DNA of 64,000 nucleotides, taken from NCBI GenBank assembly GCA_040901865.1, contig JBBDYD010000147.1, positions 1 to 64,000 on the forward strand, read 5' to 3'. The stretch is from JBBDYD01 sp040901865 (GTDB lineage Bacteria > Bacteroidota > Ignavibacteria > UBA10030). The position numbers and the translations under genes are program-made. Within the stretch, counting starts at the first letter, position 1, and each line of letters opens with the position of its first letter. The notes under the pieces are model-generated. The model had not been told where the DNA came from, did not search any database, and saw only the letters and a program-made list of their open reading frames with translations. Below are positions 1 to 8,342 of the stretch, piece by piece.

Positions 1-2
1 CA

Positions 3-1178
3 AAGGCCGTACCGGTCAAGCGCAGAGTACGAGAAACCTTCCCGCTTCGCAATTATGTGTTTTTTGAAGTGGGATCGGATGAGATACCGGATCGATACGT
101 CAGGCTGACGGCAAACGAAGCGGCAAGCTTCAAAGAGGAGCAATTGCAGGAAGTCCAGCCGAAAAGCAATGTCGGCAGCTCCCTTCGACAGATGGCCGTG
201 TATTACAACATTTTGAATGCAACCGGTGACCGCATGAAACGGAGTCCCGGGTCGTCCCTTACGCTGCGCGGCGCTTCGGCAAATGGTGCTGAACACGGCA
301 AAGCCAGAGCGGAAGCGGTCAAAAAATATCTTGTGGATACGTTCGGAATTACGGAATCAAGAATAACGACTGAAGGACGGGTTAAACCTCTCGTTCCGTC
401 AGAACTGCGCGGAGCTACAAAAGAACTTGCATTTCTCAGGGAAGGAGACAGCCGGGTTGATATCGAGAGCAATTCGCCTGAGTTGTTAATGCAGGTTGGC
501 GGCGCTCCCCACCGCTATTATGGTTTGAAGCCGGTGCAGATCGTTGACGTTGTGGAAGATCCTCTTGACGCCCATGTTCTCTTCAATGTGGTTGGGGCAA
601 AGGAAGCGCTCGCATCGTGGTCGGTTGAACTGACGGATAAGCAAGGGAAAGTTCAGCGTTTCGGTCCGTCTACCCGGGAACAAGAAAACGTTTCGGGGAA
701 CGTCATTCTGGGCGATAAGACTCAGGGCGACTACAAAGTCGTCATGTTGGGACAATCGAAAACAGGGAAACTTATAAGGAAAGAAGCCTCTCTCAGCCTG
801 GTCCGAAGAGAGGAAGCCCTCAAAGAGGCAGTGAGGTTCAGGGTTCTTTTTGGATTTGACGAATCGGAAAGTATCGTCAAATACCAGACGTTTCTTACCG
901 AGGTTGTCGCACCCCTCATTTCCGACCATAGCGTCGTTGTGATCCATGGGTATACGGATCTCATAGGAGAGGAAGAGTACAACGACAACCTGTCCTACGA
1001 ACGAGTCCGTGACACCCAGCGTATTTTGGAAAGTGCAATTGCGAACAGCAATCAACGCGGAATCACATTCGAAACATTGTGGTTCGGCGAAAATCTTCAA
1101 TACTCCCTGTTTGACAACAATCTTCCGGAGGGTCGGTTCTATAATAGATCTGTTATTGTCGATATCATCCCCGACTGA
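3..1178 (+). CDS. OmpA-like peptidoglycan-associated protein, 5' end outside window
   Basis: The frame is open to the first base of the window, so the 391 visible residues lack the true N-terminus; the GTG at 57 is only an internal codon. The residues just before it (ETFPLRNYVFFEVGS) read as a continuous part of the protein. The visible part has two OmpA-like modules: one near the start (around LTLRGASANG and ARAEAVKKYL) and one at the C-terminus (FGFDESES, then VVVIHGYTD and YNDNLSYERV). OmpA-like domains bind peptidoglycan from the periplasmic side of the outer membrane. A beta-sandwich-like linker of about 120 residues separates the modules. Family is clear; the specific role is unknown. 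Confidence 0.8.
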   Translation, partial: KAVPVKRRVRETFPLRNYVFFEVGSDEIPDRYVRLTANEAASFKEEQLQEVQPKSNVGSSLRQMAVYYNILNATGDRMKRSPGSSLTLRGASANGAEHGKARAEAVKKYLVDTFGITESRITTEGRVKPLVPSELRGATKELAFLREGDSRVDIESNSPELLMQVGGAPHRYYGLKPVQIVDVVEDPLDAHVLFNVVGAKEALASWSVELTDKQGKVQRFGPSTREQENVSGNVILGDKTQGDYKVVMLGQSKTGKLIRKEASLSLVRREEALKEAVRFRVLFGFDESESIVKYQTFLTEVVAPLISDHSVVVIHGYTDLIGEEEYNDNLSYERVRDTQRILESAIANSNQRGITFETLWFGENLQYSLFDNNLPEGRFYNRSVIVDIIPD

Positions 1179-1243
1179 AGCCGTTGATTGTGAAATTTAG
1201 TTCATCTCGTTTCTCTGTAACGGCAGTGCTTGTGAAAGTGTCA

Positions 1244-2071
1244 ATGAAAAATAATAGAACAAATCCAACATCCATCGAAAGCCGATGGACTCGTTTCGCC
1301 GGGATTTTCCGAAAGGTCGGGATCACGGCAGGAGCAGGGCTGTTTCTTGTGCTGATGGGCTGCAGTAAGACTGATACAACAGTAGATCCATCAACACAGG
1401 TTATACCGCTTCAAACCACAGTGCATTCAGCCGTCAATCTTCGATCAACGGCCAGTTTTGTCATCCTTGCGGGCTCACTTATTTCCAACGTTCCGACATC
1501 GGCCATCACGGGAGATGTCGGATTGAGCCCTGCCGCGAGATCATTCATTACCGGGTTCGGCCTGACCGAAGTGACCGGGACGATTTACGCATCCGATGAT
1601 GCCGCTCCCGTTCCTGCCATGCTAACGACGGCTAAGGGTGATTTAACGGCAGCTTACAATGACGCTGCGGGGCGTACAGCGACGGATATTGTGCCCCTTG
1701 CCGGGAATATCGGTGGATTGACGCTCACACCGGGACTCTACAAATCAACCGGATCACTTGAGATTTCCTCAGGCGACTTGACCTTCGATGCGAGGGGAAA
1801 CGCCAACGCGGTCTTTATCATACAGATAGCATCGACGCTGACCACGACATCCGGTCGCCAGGTTATCCTGAGCGGCGGAGCGAAGTCCTCGAACATCTTC
1901 TGGCAGGTTGGCACATCGGCCACGCTCGGCACAACCTCGGTCTTCAAAGGGAACATCATGGCTGACCAGTCCATCTCGTTGAATACCGGGGCAACGATTG
2001 AAGGCATGGTGTTGGCAAGGATCGCCGCAGTTACCTTGAAGGGTAATACACTTGTAAGGCCCGCGCCGTAG
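1244..2071 (+). CDS. Ice-binding-like (DUF3494) lipoprotein
   Basis: This 275-residue protein has a basic N-terminus, a hydrophobic segment and a lipobox ending LVLMGC, so it is probably a lipoprotein. The rest is one DUF3494 ice-binding-like domain: ITGDVGLSP, then LTLTPGLYKS, then SGGAKSSNIFWQVG and a GATIEGMVLA stretch, all hallmarks of the beta-helical family. Family members bind ice or act as adhesins; which applies here is not shown by sequence. The ATG at 1244 is preferred over upstream 1184 because it gives a normal signal peptide. Unlike the next two DUF3494 genes it has no T9SS tail, so anchoring is by lipid. It lies 121 bp upstream of another DUF3494 gene. Confidence 0.85.
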   Translation: MKNNRTNPTSIESRWTRFAGIFRKVGITAGAGLFLVLMGCSKTDTTVDPSTQVIPLQTTVHSAVNLRSTASFVILAGSLISNVPTSAITGDVGLSPAARSFITGFGLTEVTGTIYASDDAAPVPAMLTTAKGDLTAAYNDAAGRTATDIVPLAGNIGGLTLTPGLYKSTGSLEISSGDLTFDARGNANAVFIIQIASTLTTTSGRQVILSGGAKSSNIFWQVGTSATLGTTSVFKGNIMADQSISLNTGATIEGMVLARIAAVTLKGNTLVRPAP

Positions 2072-2192
2072 CAGCGGTGAACTGTAGAACTGTAGTCCAA
2101 ATCAATGATTGAACACTGACACCTCGCTCTCATTGAGTGAGTTTTCAGAGACAAAAAAATGCTTCTTGTTCTTCTCCCCCACGGAGGTTGCC

Positions 2193-4199
2193 ATGAAAGT
2201 TTTTACAGCGTTTGCAACATGCTCGGTTGGCCATTGGATGCGCTTATTCGGACCTCTGTTGGCGGTTGTAGTGATGGTACCTGCGGTTGTTTTGTCTCAG
2301 GCCCCCGCCCTCGATTCGCCTGCGAATGCGGCAGTCGATGTCTCAACAAGCCCGACGCTGAGTTGGTTTGCCGCGGCGGGAGACAGTGTGTATCATTTGC
2401 AAATTGATTCGAGCGCCACTTTTGGCTCTACGGCTTATGACGACTCAACGCTCACAGGCGTCTCTCATGCCATTCCGGGTTTAAGGAATGCAACGACGTA
2501 CTATTGGCGTGTGAGTGTGAAAGATAGTGCGAGCGCCGGCGGTGGAACGAGCGCATATTCAACAGCCCGCAATTTTACAACATGGGCAGAGACACCCGTA
2601 ACCCCTCAATTGCCGGTCACTCTCGGGTTGACAGGGAGATTTGCAATTCTATCGTACGCCGCGATCACCAATACCGGTCCTTCGGTTATTACCGGTGATG
2701 TCGGAGTGAGTCCTCTCGCCGCATCCAATATGAGCGGATTTGACGCATCCAACGTGGTCGGAACAATCTACGGAGCTGATGCCACAGGTCCTTCAGGTTC
2801 TATTGAGTTTCCTTCGCTGCTGACCCAGGCAATGGGTGATCTCACGATTGCCTTTGACGATGCCGCAGGCCGAACGGTCGCCCCCATCGGCGTGTCCGGA
2901 AATCTCGGCGGTCAAACCCTCTATCCCGGCTTGTATAAATCCAATTCAGCGCTTGAGGTAACTGCGGGCGATCTTACACTCGATGCACAGGGCGACGAGA
3001 ATGCCGTTTGGATTTTCCAAATAGCATCCGATTTCAATATGACAACCGATCGCCAGGTCTTCCTGAGCGGCGGCGCGAAGGCTTCCAACATTTTTTGGCA
3101 GGTCGGCAGTTCGGCTACGTTTGGAACAACGACAGTCATGAAAGGGACTATTCTGGCCTATGCCGGAATTACGTTCGCAACCGGCGCATCGTTAGAGGGC
3201 CGGGCCTTGGCGAGAACTGAAGCGGTGACTTTGCAAACCAACGTCATTGGCGGAACATTGGCCTCCCCCCTCCTTCCGGGAGTATTTTTAGGGACGGCTG
3301 CCAATTTCAAGGTTCTGGCCGGCACTAAAATCATCAACACAGGTTTCACGTCGATCACGGGAGACATCGGCGTCAGCCCGGGCACTGAAATAACCGGTTT
3401 TCCGCCGGGAACGTTTGGTGTGCAATACCCGGGTGATGCGACCTCTGCCGCAGCGCAAGTGGACCTGCATGCTGCGTATGACAGCACCGTTGCACGGACA
3501 GCTGATTCCACGTTGTCCACAGATCTCGGCGGCATAACGAAAATCCTGAGCCCTGGAGTCTACGCTGCCGCTGGCGGAACTTTCGTGATAGTCGACACTC
3601 TTACGCTCGATGGCGGCGGCGACGCGAGCGCCATTTGGGTATTCAAAATGAGCGGCGCACTCACCACCGCGACTGACAGTTACGTGAACCTCACGAACGG
3701 CGCTCAGTGGTACAACGTTTTTTGGCAGGTCGGCAGTTCGGCAATCCTCGGAGTGAATTCTTCATTCAGGGGAACCCTCATGGCGTTTTCCACCATTACA
3801 GCGAATGATGGCGCAGCAATAGGGGGCGGAAGACTACTGGCATTGACTGATTCGGTTTTATTGAACAATAATGCGATTGGCGGAGCAGCGGTGGTAACGA
3901 CTGTCCGGAAAGTGAACATTCCTGAAGGGTTCACGCTCGCGCAGAACTATCCAAACCCGTTCAACCCGTCCACGATGATTGAATACAGCCTGGAGAAGGC
4001 TGCCCAGGTTTCGCTCAAGGTCTACAATGTGCTTGGGCGTGAAGTTGCAACGTTGGTCAACGGCCGCCAGGAAGCAGGCAGCTACACCGTGGCGTTCAAT
4101 GCCAACAAGGGAACAAGCAGTCTTTCGAGCGGTGTGTACTTCTACCGTTTGGAAGCCGGTTCCTTCATCTCGACGAAGAAGCTGATCCTCATGAAGTAG
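2193..4199 (+). CDS. Secreted two-domain ice-binding-like protein with T9SS sorting domain
   Basis: The start at 2193 follows a good ribosome site (ACGGAGG) and gives a signal peptide ending near VVLSQA; the longer upstream frame from 2109 is not needed. The 668 residues contain an Fn3-like domain (about 30-130, with ATTYYWRVSV), two DUF3494 domains (about 145-350 and 360-580, each with an NIFWQVGSSA or NVFWQVGSSA core), and a C-terminal T9SS type A sorting domain (YPNPFNPSTMIEYSL, then SSGVYFYRLEAG and KKLILMK). It should cross the outer membrane through the type IX system and be attached or released. The two DUF3494 domains are diverged, so the duplication is old. Confidence 0.9.
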   Translation: MKVFTAFATCSVGHWMRLFGPLLAVVVMVPAVVLSQAPALDSPANAAVDVSTSPTLSWFAAAGDSVYHLQIDSSATFGSTAYDDSTLTGVSHAIPGLRNATTYYWRVSVKDSASAGGGTSAYSTARNFTTWAETPVTPQLPVTLGLTGRFAILSYAAITNTGPSVITGDVGVSPLAASNMSGFDASNVVGTIYGADATGPSGSIEFPSLLTQAMGDLTIAFDDAAGRTVAPIGVSGNLGGQTLYPGLYKSNSALEVTAGDLTLDAQGDENAVWIFQIASDFNMTTDRQVFLSGGAKASNIFWQVGSSATFGTTTVMKGTILAYAGITFATGASLEGRALARTEAVTLQTNVIGGTLASPLLPGVFLGTAANFKVLAGTKIINTGFTSITGDIGVSPGTEITGFPPGTFGVQYPGDATSAAAQVDLHAAYDSTVARTADSTLSTDLGGITKILSPGVYAAAGGTFVIVDTLTLDGGGDASAIWVFKMSGALTTATDSYVNLTNGAQWYNVFWQVGSSAILGVNSSFRGTLMAFSTITANDGAAIGGGRLLALTDSVLLNNNAIGGAAVVTTVRKVNIPEGFTLAQNYPNPFNPSTMIEYSLEKAAQVSLKVYNVLGREVATLVNGRQEAGSYTVAFNANKGTSSLSSGVYFYRLEAGSFISTKKLILMK

Positions 4200-4256
4200 A
4201 CCTTCTTGAGAATCATTGTCTTAAAAACGAAGAGTAACTTTGCAGAGCAGAAGACC

Positions 4257-4442
4257 ATGACTCAAAAAAAACATCCCAGAGGAAGCTCGGGCCTCCAGGC
4301 AGCAGAAAATAATCCCGACGAATCGACGGCCCTGCCCGATCTTCATCGACGAAATCAGACAGAGGAAGCCATTCCGCAGGAAAACGAGACAGACGAGGAG
4401 CGATGGCGGGACGACGGAGGCGAGAGCGGAGAAGTAGTCTGA
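4257..4442 (+). CDS. Hypothetical small hydrophilic protein, doubtful
   Basis: A 61-residue frame (MTQKKHPRGSSGLQ...) that is strongly charged, rich in Glu, Arg and Asp, with no membrane segment, no motif I recognise and only a weak purine stretch upstream. It fills an otherwise gene-free stretch of 361 bp between the T9SS protein and the next OmpA lipoprotein. The composition could be a disordered regulator or simply chance; coding status is uncertain. Confidence 0.3.
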   Translation: MTQKKHPRGSSGLQAAENNPDESTALPDLHRRNQTEEAIPQENETDEERWRDDGGESGEVV

Positions 4443-4560
4443 TGATCACCGGCCTGCTCGTCTCGAAGAATGTCCGCGGAAAGTATGTTATTCAAACGAC
4501 TTGTTGCAGCAGAAGGGCGACGAGCATTTCATCCACATGTGTAGAGAAGAAGGTGCCCAT

Positions 4561-5235
4561 ATGAAAACATCAACGTTTATTGCCACTATTGTGGTAATCA
4601 TTGTTTCGATCGCCCTTGTGACGGGGTGTGGAGCCAGCAATGCGGTGCAGGGTGGAGCGATTGGGGCAGGTGGCGGCGCTGTCGCTGGTGGCCTTATCGG
4701 CTACGCGGCCGGGAACACCGCCCTTGGCGCCATCATTGGAGCAGCCGTGGGTGGAACTGCCGGCGCCCTTATCGGCCACAGCATGGATAAGCGGGCAGAA
4801 GAGATGAGACAAGATCTGTCGAATGCGACAATCGAACGGGTCGGTGAGGGAATCAAGATCACCTTCGACTCCGGAATTCTTTTCGAAACGAACTCATCAG
4901 AATTACAGTACGCTGGAAAGTCGAACATCGAGAGCCTTTCGAGGATCCTGAACAAATATCCGGACACCGACATTCTCGTCGAAGGCGATACCGACAATGA
5001 AGGGTCGGAAAACTACAATCAGTTGTTGTCAGAGCGACGCGCCCAATCTGTTGCGAATCAGCTCAAGAGCCAGGCTGTTGCGGGCTCGAGGATTTCCACT
5101 GTGGGTCTTGGCGAGTTGAATCCTGTTGCTTCGAACGATTCGGAAGCAGGCCGCCAGCAAAACAGGCGTGTGGAAATTGCCATTTTCGCAAATGAGAGAA
5201 TGAAGGACGCTGCCGAAGACGGTGAGCTCAATTGA
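4561..5235 (+). CDS. OmpA-family lipoprotein with glycine zipper
   Basis: A 224-residue lipoprotein: signal with lipobox LVTGC, then a glycine-zipper membrane-inserting segment (about residues 25-75, GGAIGAGGGAVAGGLIGYAA and AIIGAAVGGTAGALIG), then an OmpA domain (about 95-215, ITFDSGILFETNS, NYNQLLSERRAQSV, QQNRRVEIAI). Comparable proteins tether the outer membrane to peptidoglycan. The usual GHTDSxG loop reads EGDTDNEGSE, so the conserved His is changed to Asp. The ATG at 4561 is chosen over 4501 because it starts the signal peptide. It ends overlapping a possible TTG start of the next gene. Confidence 0.88.
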   Translation: MKTSTFIATIVVIIVSIALVTGCGASNAVQGGAIGAGGGAVAGGLIGYAAGNTALGAIIGAAVGGTAGALIGHSMDKRAEEMRQDLSNATIERVGEGIKITFDSGILFETNSSELQYAGKSNIESLSRILNKYPDTDILVEGDTDNEGSENYNQLLSERRAQSVANQLKSQAVAGSRISTVGLGELNPVASNDSEAGRQQNRRVEIAIFANERMKDAAEDGELN

Positions 5236-5264
5236 CTGAACGCGCAAAGCATCCCACACCATCA

Positions 5265-5795
5265 ATGAACATGAAGACATCATCAGGAAAAAGTCATTTT
5301 GTGAAGTATTCACACTTCGTGACGATGGCGTTGGGTCTGTTTCTTCTTTCACAGGCGTCCGTTGCACAAGAGCGCACATTCGGCCTTGGAATCATCATCG
5401 GCGAGCCCACTGGCATCAGCGCTAAGCTGTGGACCTCGAACGACAACGCTTTCGATTTTGGTCTTGGCTGGTCTGTGGGCGGAGATCGGATCGGGCGGTA
5501 CAATGGTACGTATACAGGAGGAAGCCGTGTTCACTTGCATATGGATTACCTATGGCATGCATTCAACGCGATTCATTCGAGTGAGCGGTTTCCTCTGTAT
5601 TACGGAATCGGCGGCCGTCTGAACAGCGGCGGCGGCTATCAAAGCTCGTTTGCCGTGCGTGGGGTGCTTGGAATCGCATGGTTGCCGCGGGAAACACCCA
5701 TTGACGTGTTTCTGGAAATTGCTCCATCACTACAACTTACACCCTCCACGGGTTTTGGTATCGATGCCGGTTTAGGGGCGCGGTATTTCTTTTAA
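5265..5795 (+). CDS. Outer-membrane beta-barrel protein, DUF3996-like
   Basis: About 176 residues with a signal peptide (LGLFLLSQASVAQ) followed by alternating strands ending in an aromatic residue (LGARYFF), typical of a small outer-membrane barrel. The opening FGLGIIIGEPTGISAKLW and the run HMDYLWHAFN match the DUF3996 style. An in-frame TTG at 5232 overlaps the stop of the preceding OmpA lipoprotein gene and could be the coupled start; the ATG at 5265 is the conservative choice. Function is not known beyond an outer-membrane location. Confidence 0.7.
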   Translation: MNMKTSSGKSHFVKYSHFVTMALGLFLLSQASVAQERTFGLGIIIGEPTGISAKLWTSNDNAFDFGLGWSVGGDRIGRYNGTYTGGSRVHLHMDYLWHAFNAIHSSERFPLYYGIGGRLNSGGGYQSSFAVRGVLGIAWLPRETPIDVFLEIAPSLQLTPSTGFGIDAGLGARYFF

Positions 5796-5860
5796 TGAAT
5801 CCCCTGAATCAGGACATCATGATACATTTCATGCATTGTAAGCAGACCCAAGGAAGATTT

Positions 5861-6202
5861 ATGAAGCGGTTCATGTTCAGCATTCTCAGCCTGGCATTCC
5901 TTGTTTTGATGAATGCCTGTACCCCGGAGGAAGCGGCCCCGCAGTTCCGCATATACAATGAACGATCGGACAAGGCCAATGTCCAGATACAGACGTCCGG
6001 GGGTAACACGATCAATATCAACGATGTCCTCCCCGGCCAAACAACGGGGTACCAATCAGCCACAGAGGGGGCTATTGTCGCCACTGCCGTGATTCAGAAC
6101 GAGTCCGTATCACCGACAGCATCATTTTATGCATGGAAAGATATACGATCCACCGTTGTCATCCAGACGGGCACCACGCCGTCAATGCGCATCGATCAGT
6201 AA
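5861..6202 (+). CDS. Small lipoprotein of unknown function
   Basis: A 113-residue protein with a clear lipobox (FLVLMNAC) right after a short signal and a single small beta-rich domain (FRIYNERSDKANVQIQ, then VLPGQTTGYQ). The start at 5861 follows AGGAAG with ordinary spacing. The domain resembles small proteins that display one immunoglobulin-like or DUF4397-like fold, but I do not recognise the family with confidence. It sits in a run of short envelope genes read in the same direction. Confidence 0.6.
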   Translation: MKRFMFSILSLAFLVLMNACTPEEAAPQFRIYNERSDKANVQIQTSGGNTININDVLPGQTTGYQSATEGAIVATAVIQNESVSPTASFYAWKDIRSTVVIQTGTTPSMRIDQ

Positions 6203-6224
6203 GGGAACAAAAGGGATACTACTA

Positions 6225-6398
6225 ATGAACAATTCAATCAACAAGGAATTAATGACCGTGGTGTTCGGCTTCCTTTTCATTGGAAGTGCGGCGGCTATTC
6301 TCGGCATGTATCGGGTGGCAAACCATACAGAGCGTACCCCCGGCTGTGTTATTCAGGAGCCCGATGGAGGGACGTTTGTGTATGGAGCTCATGCCTGA
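6225..6398 (+). CDS. Small single-span membrane protein
   Basis: A 57-residue frame starting ATGAACAAT after a purine-rich stretch (AAGGGAACAAAAGGGA). Residues 9-27 (LMTVVFGFLFIGSAAAILG) form one transmembrane helix, followed by a short polar tail. No family recognised. It sits between a lipoprotein and another single-span protein, so it is probably expressed with them. Confidence 0.5.
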   Translation: MNNSINKELMTVVFGFLFIGSAAAILGMYRVANHTERTPGCVIQEPDGGTFVYGAHA

Positions 6399-6448
6399 GC
6401 CCCATCGGGTCGGGGATCTCCCTCGCCCATGTGTCGCACGATGAGGTA

Positions 6449-6826
6449 ATGATGAGACTGTACTATTACTCGAATACTGAAAACACATTCATGGAAGCGA
6501 AGTGGGTTCGTGGAAGATTCATTGCGGGGATTCTCCTGGGCGCCATTCTTCTCATGGGTGTCGTAAAATCTGTCGGTTATGCCATGGAGTCCAGTTCGGT
6601 CGATGCCCTTATGTTGGAAAACGGAATTCTTCAGCGGCAGGTGAGCCTGCTGTCTCCCCGGGTGCATGCGCTTGAAATGAACGTGGGTCAATTCAGCGAT
6701 CAACTCAATGCATTCGATGTCGTCCTTCGTTCTGTTGATGTTGCCGGTAACAGATCGAGTTTTACAATGCCCGTGGTAAGTTCACTTGTATCCGTCCCCT
6801 CCCCGGCCCTTGCAAAGCGGGACTAA
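6449..6826 (+). CDS. Membrane-anchored coiled-coil protein resembling the N-terminus of M23 peptidases
   Basis: About 125 residues: a transmembrane helix (FIAGILLGAILLMGVV) followed by a leucine-heptad stretch (LMLENGILQRQVSLL and onward). In Bacteroidota membrane-bound M23 peptidases have a similar helix followed by an ENxxLxxQ coiled coil and an FDVVLRSV-like segment, but here the protein stops before any peptidase domain. It may be a shortened relative or an independent adaptor; this is inference. Several ATG codons (6431, 6449, 6452, 6491) are possible starts. Confidence 0.5.
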   Translation: MMRLYYYSNTENTFMEAKWVRGRFIAGILLGAILLMGVVKSVGYAMESSSVDALMLENGILQRQVSLLSPRVHALEMNVGQFSDQLNAFDVVLRSVDVAGNRSSFTMPVVSSLVSVPSPALAKRD

Positions 6827-6851
6827 CAAGAAAATCTGAAAGGCAACCATC

Positions 6852-7004
6852 ATGCTTTACGTCATTGCTGTCATTCTGGTCATATTGTGGATCCTGGGGT
6901 TCGTCACGTCCACCATGGGGGATTTAATTCACATTCTTCTGGTGATCGCCATTATCGCGGTCCTGCTGAGAGTTATTCGCGGACGAAAAGTTCTCGATGC
7001 TTGA
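6852..7004 (+). CDS. lmo0937-family small membrane protein
   Basis: A 50-residue frame (MLYVIAVILVILWILGFVT..., ending VIRGRKVLDA) with two membrane helices separated by a GDLIH turn, closely matching the lmo0937 family of stress-associated small membrane proteins. The family pattern is MLYxIAVILxILWxLG, a central GxxIHILLVIAII and a terminal RxIxGR. Function unknown. It starts 25 bp after the preceding frame and ends just inside the upstream extension of the following OmpA gene. Confidence 0.85.
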   Translation: MLYVIAVILVILWILGFVTSTMGDLIHILLVIAIIAVLLRVIRGRKVLDA

Positions 7005-7068
7005 ACCAAAGAGAGTTTCCATCAACGTCGTACTTGAGAGAAGTCATTTATCAGGAAGGAAGTCTGCC

Positions 7069-8265
7069 ATGAAACGTCTCATTTTCAGTACCCTCCTGGT
7101 CGCAGCGTTCGGTTTTCAGAGCCACGTCCAGGCACAATTCATGGATTCCAAGCTTGGGTGGGGATTGGCCGCGGGCGGATCGCACGGAGGCAATTCCAAA
7201 GCCGACCGGTGGGATTTCCAGTTTCGCGGGATCCTTCAATTCGACATTTCACCAACGTTTATTGGAGAAGTCGGATTGGGCTACGCCAAACTCAGAGCCA
7301 CTGACGTGTATTCGGTGCAGACAGGTCTGGCGGATCTTCGCCTGCTCTTCAGCCCATTCTCTCTGCCGAATCTGAATCCGTACCTCTATGCGGGTTTTGG
7401 CGTGTCAAAGGCCCTTAACACTGATGGCTCCAGCCTCCTGGCAATGGTCCCTCTTGGTGTGGGTGTCCAAACAAGTATCTCCGACGGGATCTTCTTGTCC
7501 GTCAACGGAGGATATACCCTGTCACTGTCCGACCAAATGGACGGGCGTGTGCGTTCCGATACGGATCTCAATTCTCTCACCAGCGGGAAGCATGATGGAT
7601 TTTACGGTTTTACCATCGGGCTCTCGTTTACACTGGGAAGCAGTTATTTGGCGGAAGCTGAACGAGAAAAGGAACTTGCGAGGGCAGAAGCGCTTCGGGT
7701 GAAGCAAAATGCCGACGCAGCCGCAGAGGCACAGCGCGTAAGGGATTTGACCGATGCAGAAGCACGTCGGGTCAAAGAACTGAATGATGCTGAGGCATTA
7801 CGGATCAAAGAAGGGACGGACGCAGAGGCGAGGCGGCTCAAAGATCTGTCCGACGCTGAGGCGCGTCGGCTGGCGGAACAAAAGGACAAGACTGGCGGCA
7901 ACACGGTCATCATCCTCGAAAGGGGGAAGAAAGTGGTTCTGAGGGGCGTCAATTTTGAAACCAACAAGGCGACACTGACAAGCGATTCGCGTGATATCCT
8001 TACAAGGGCTTACAACGCCATGGTCGCGAATCCCGACGTCTCGGTGGAGATCAGCGGGCACACGGATGCTGTGGGAAGTCAGGAAAGCAATCAGATCCTG
8101 TCGCTGAAACGGGCGCAGGCAGTAAAGAACTGGCTCGTCCAGAACGGCATTGCGTCGAGCCGGATGAAGACAGTCGGCAAGGGTGAAAACGAGCCTATCG
8201 CATCCAATGCAACGATCTCAGGCCGCGCCGAGAATCGGCGCATTGAGTTCTATGTTGAGCAATAA
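7069..8265 (+). CDS. OmpA-family protein with N-terminal barrel and Ala/Arg-rich repeat linker
   Basis: A 398-residue outer-membrane protein. The start at 7069 follows AGGAAGGAAG and gives a signal peptide ending HVQAQ. Residues about 25-200 are barrel-like strands ending SFTLG. Residues about 205-285 are a charged helical linker of degenerate repeats (DAEARRVKELN, DAEALRIKEGT, DAEARRLKDLS). The C-terminal OmpA domain carries NFETNKATLT, the GHTDAVGS loop, and the NRRIEFYV end. The architecture fits an OmpA porin anchoring the outer membrane to the wall. Confidence 0.9.
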   Translation: MKRLIFSTLLVAAFGFQSHVQAQFMDSKLGWGLAAGGSHGGNSKADRWDFQFRGILQFDISPTFIGEVGLGYAKLRATDVYSVQTGLADLRLLFSPFSLPNLNPYLYAGFGVSKALNTDGSSLLAMVPLGVGVQTSISDGIFLSVNGGYTLSLSDQMDGRVRSDTDLNSLTSGKHDGFYGFTIGLSFTLGSSYLAEAEREKELARAEALRVKQNADAAAEAQRVRDLTDAEARRVKELNDAEALRIKEGTDAEARRLKDLSDAEARRLAEQKDKTGGNTVIILERGKKVVLRGVNFETNKATLTSDSRDILTRAYNAMVANPDVSVEISGHTDAVGSQESNQILSLKRAQAVKNWLVQNGIASSRMKTVGKGENEPIASNATISGRAENRRIEFYVEQ

Positions 8266-8342
8266 TTAGAGAATAGAATATAGTGCAGAGGGCATAGTGG
8301 AAACTGATTTTGTTTCATTGATACCAACCTGGGAAGGTTACT

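Noticed and set aside
4213..4449. 78-residue minus-strand frame
   Set aside because: Mirror of the doubtful small plus-strand frame; no supporting signal.
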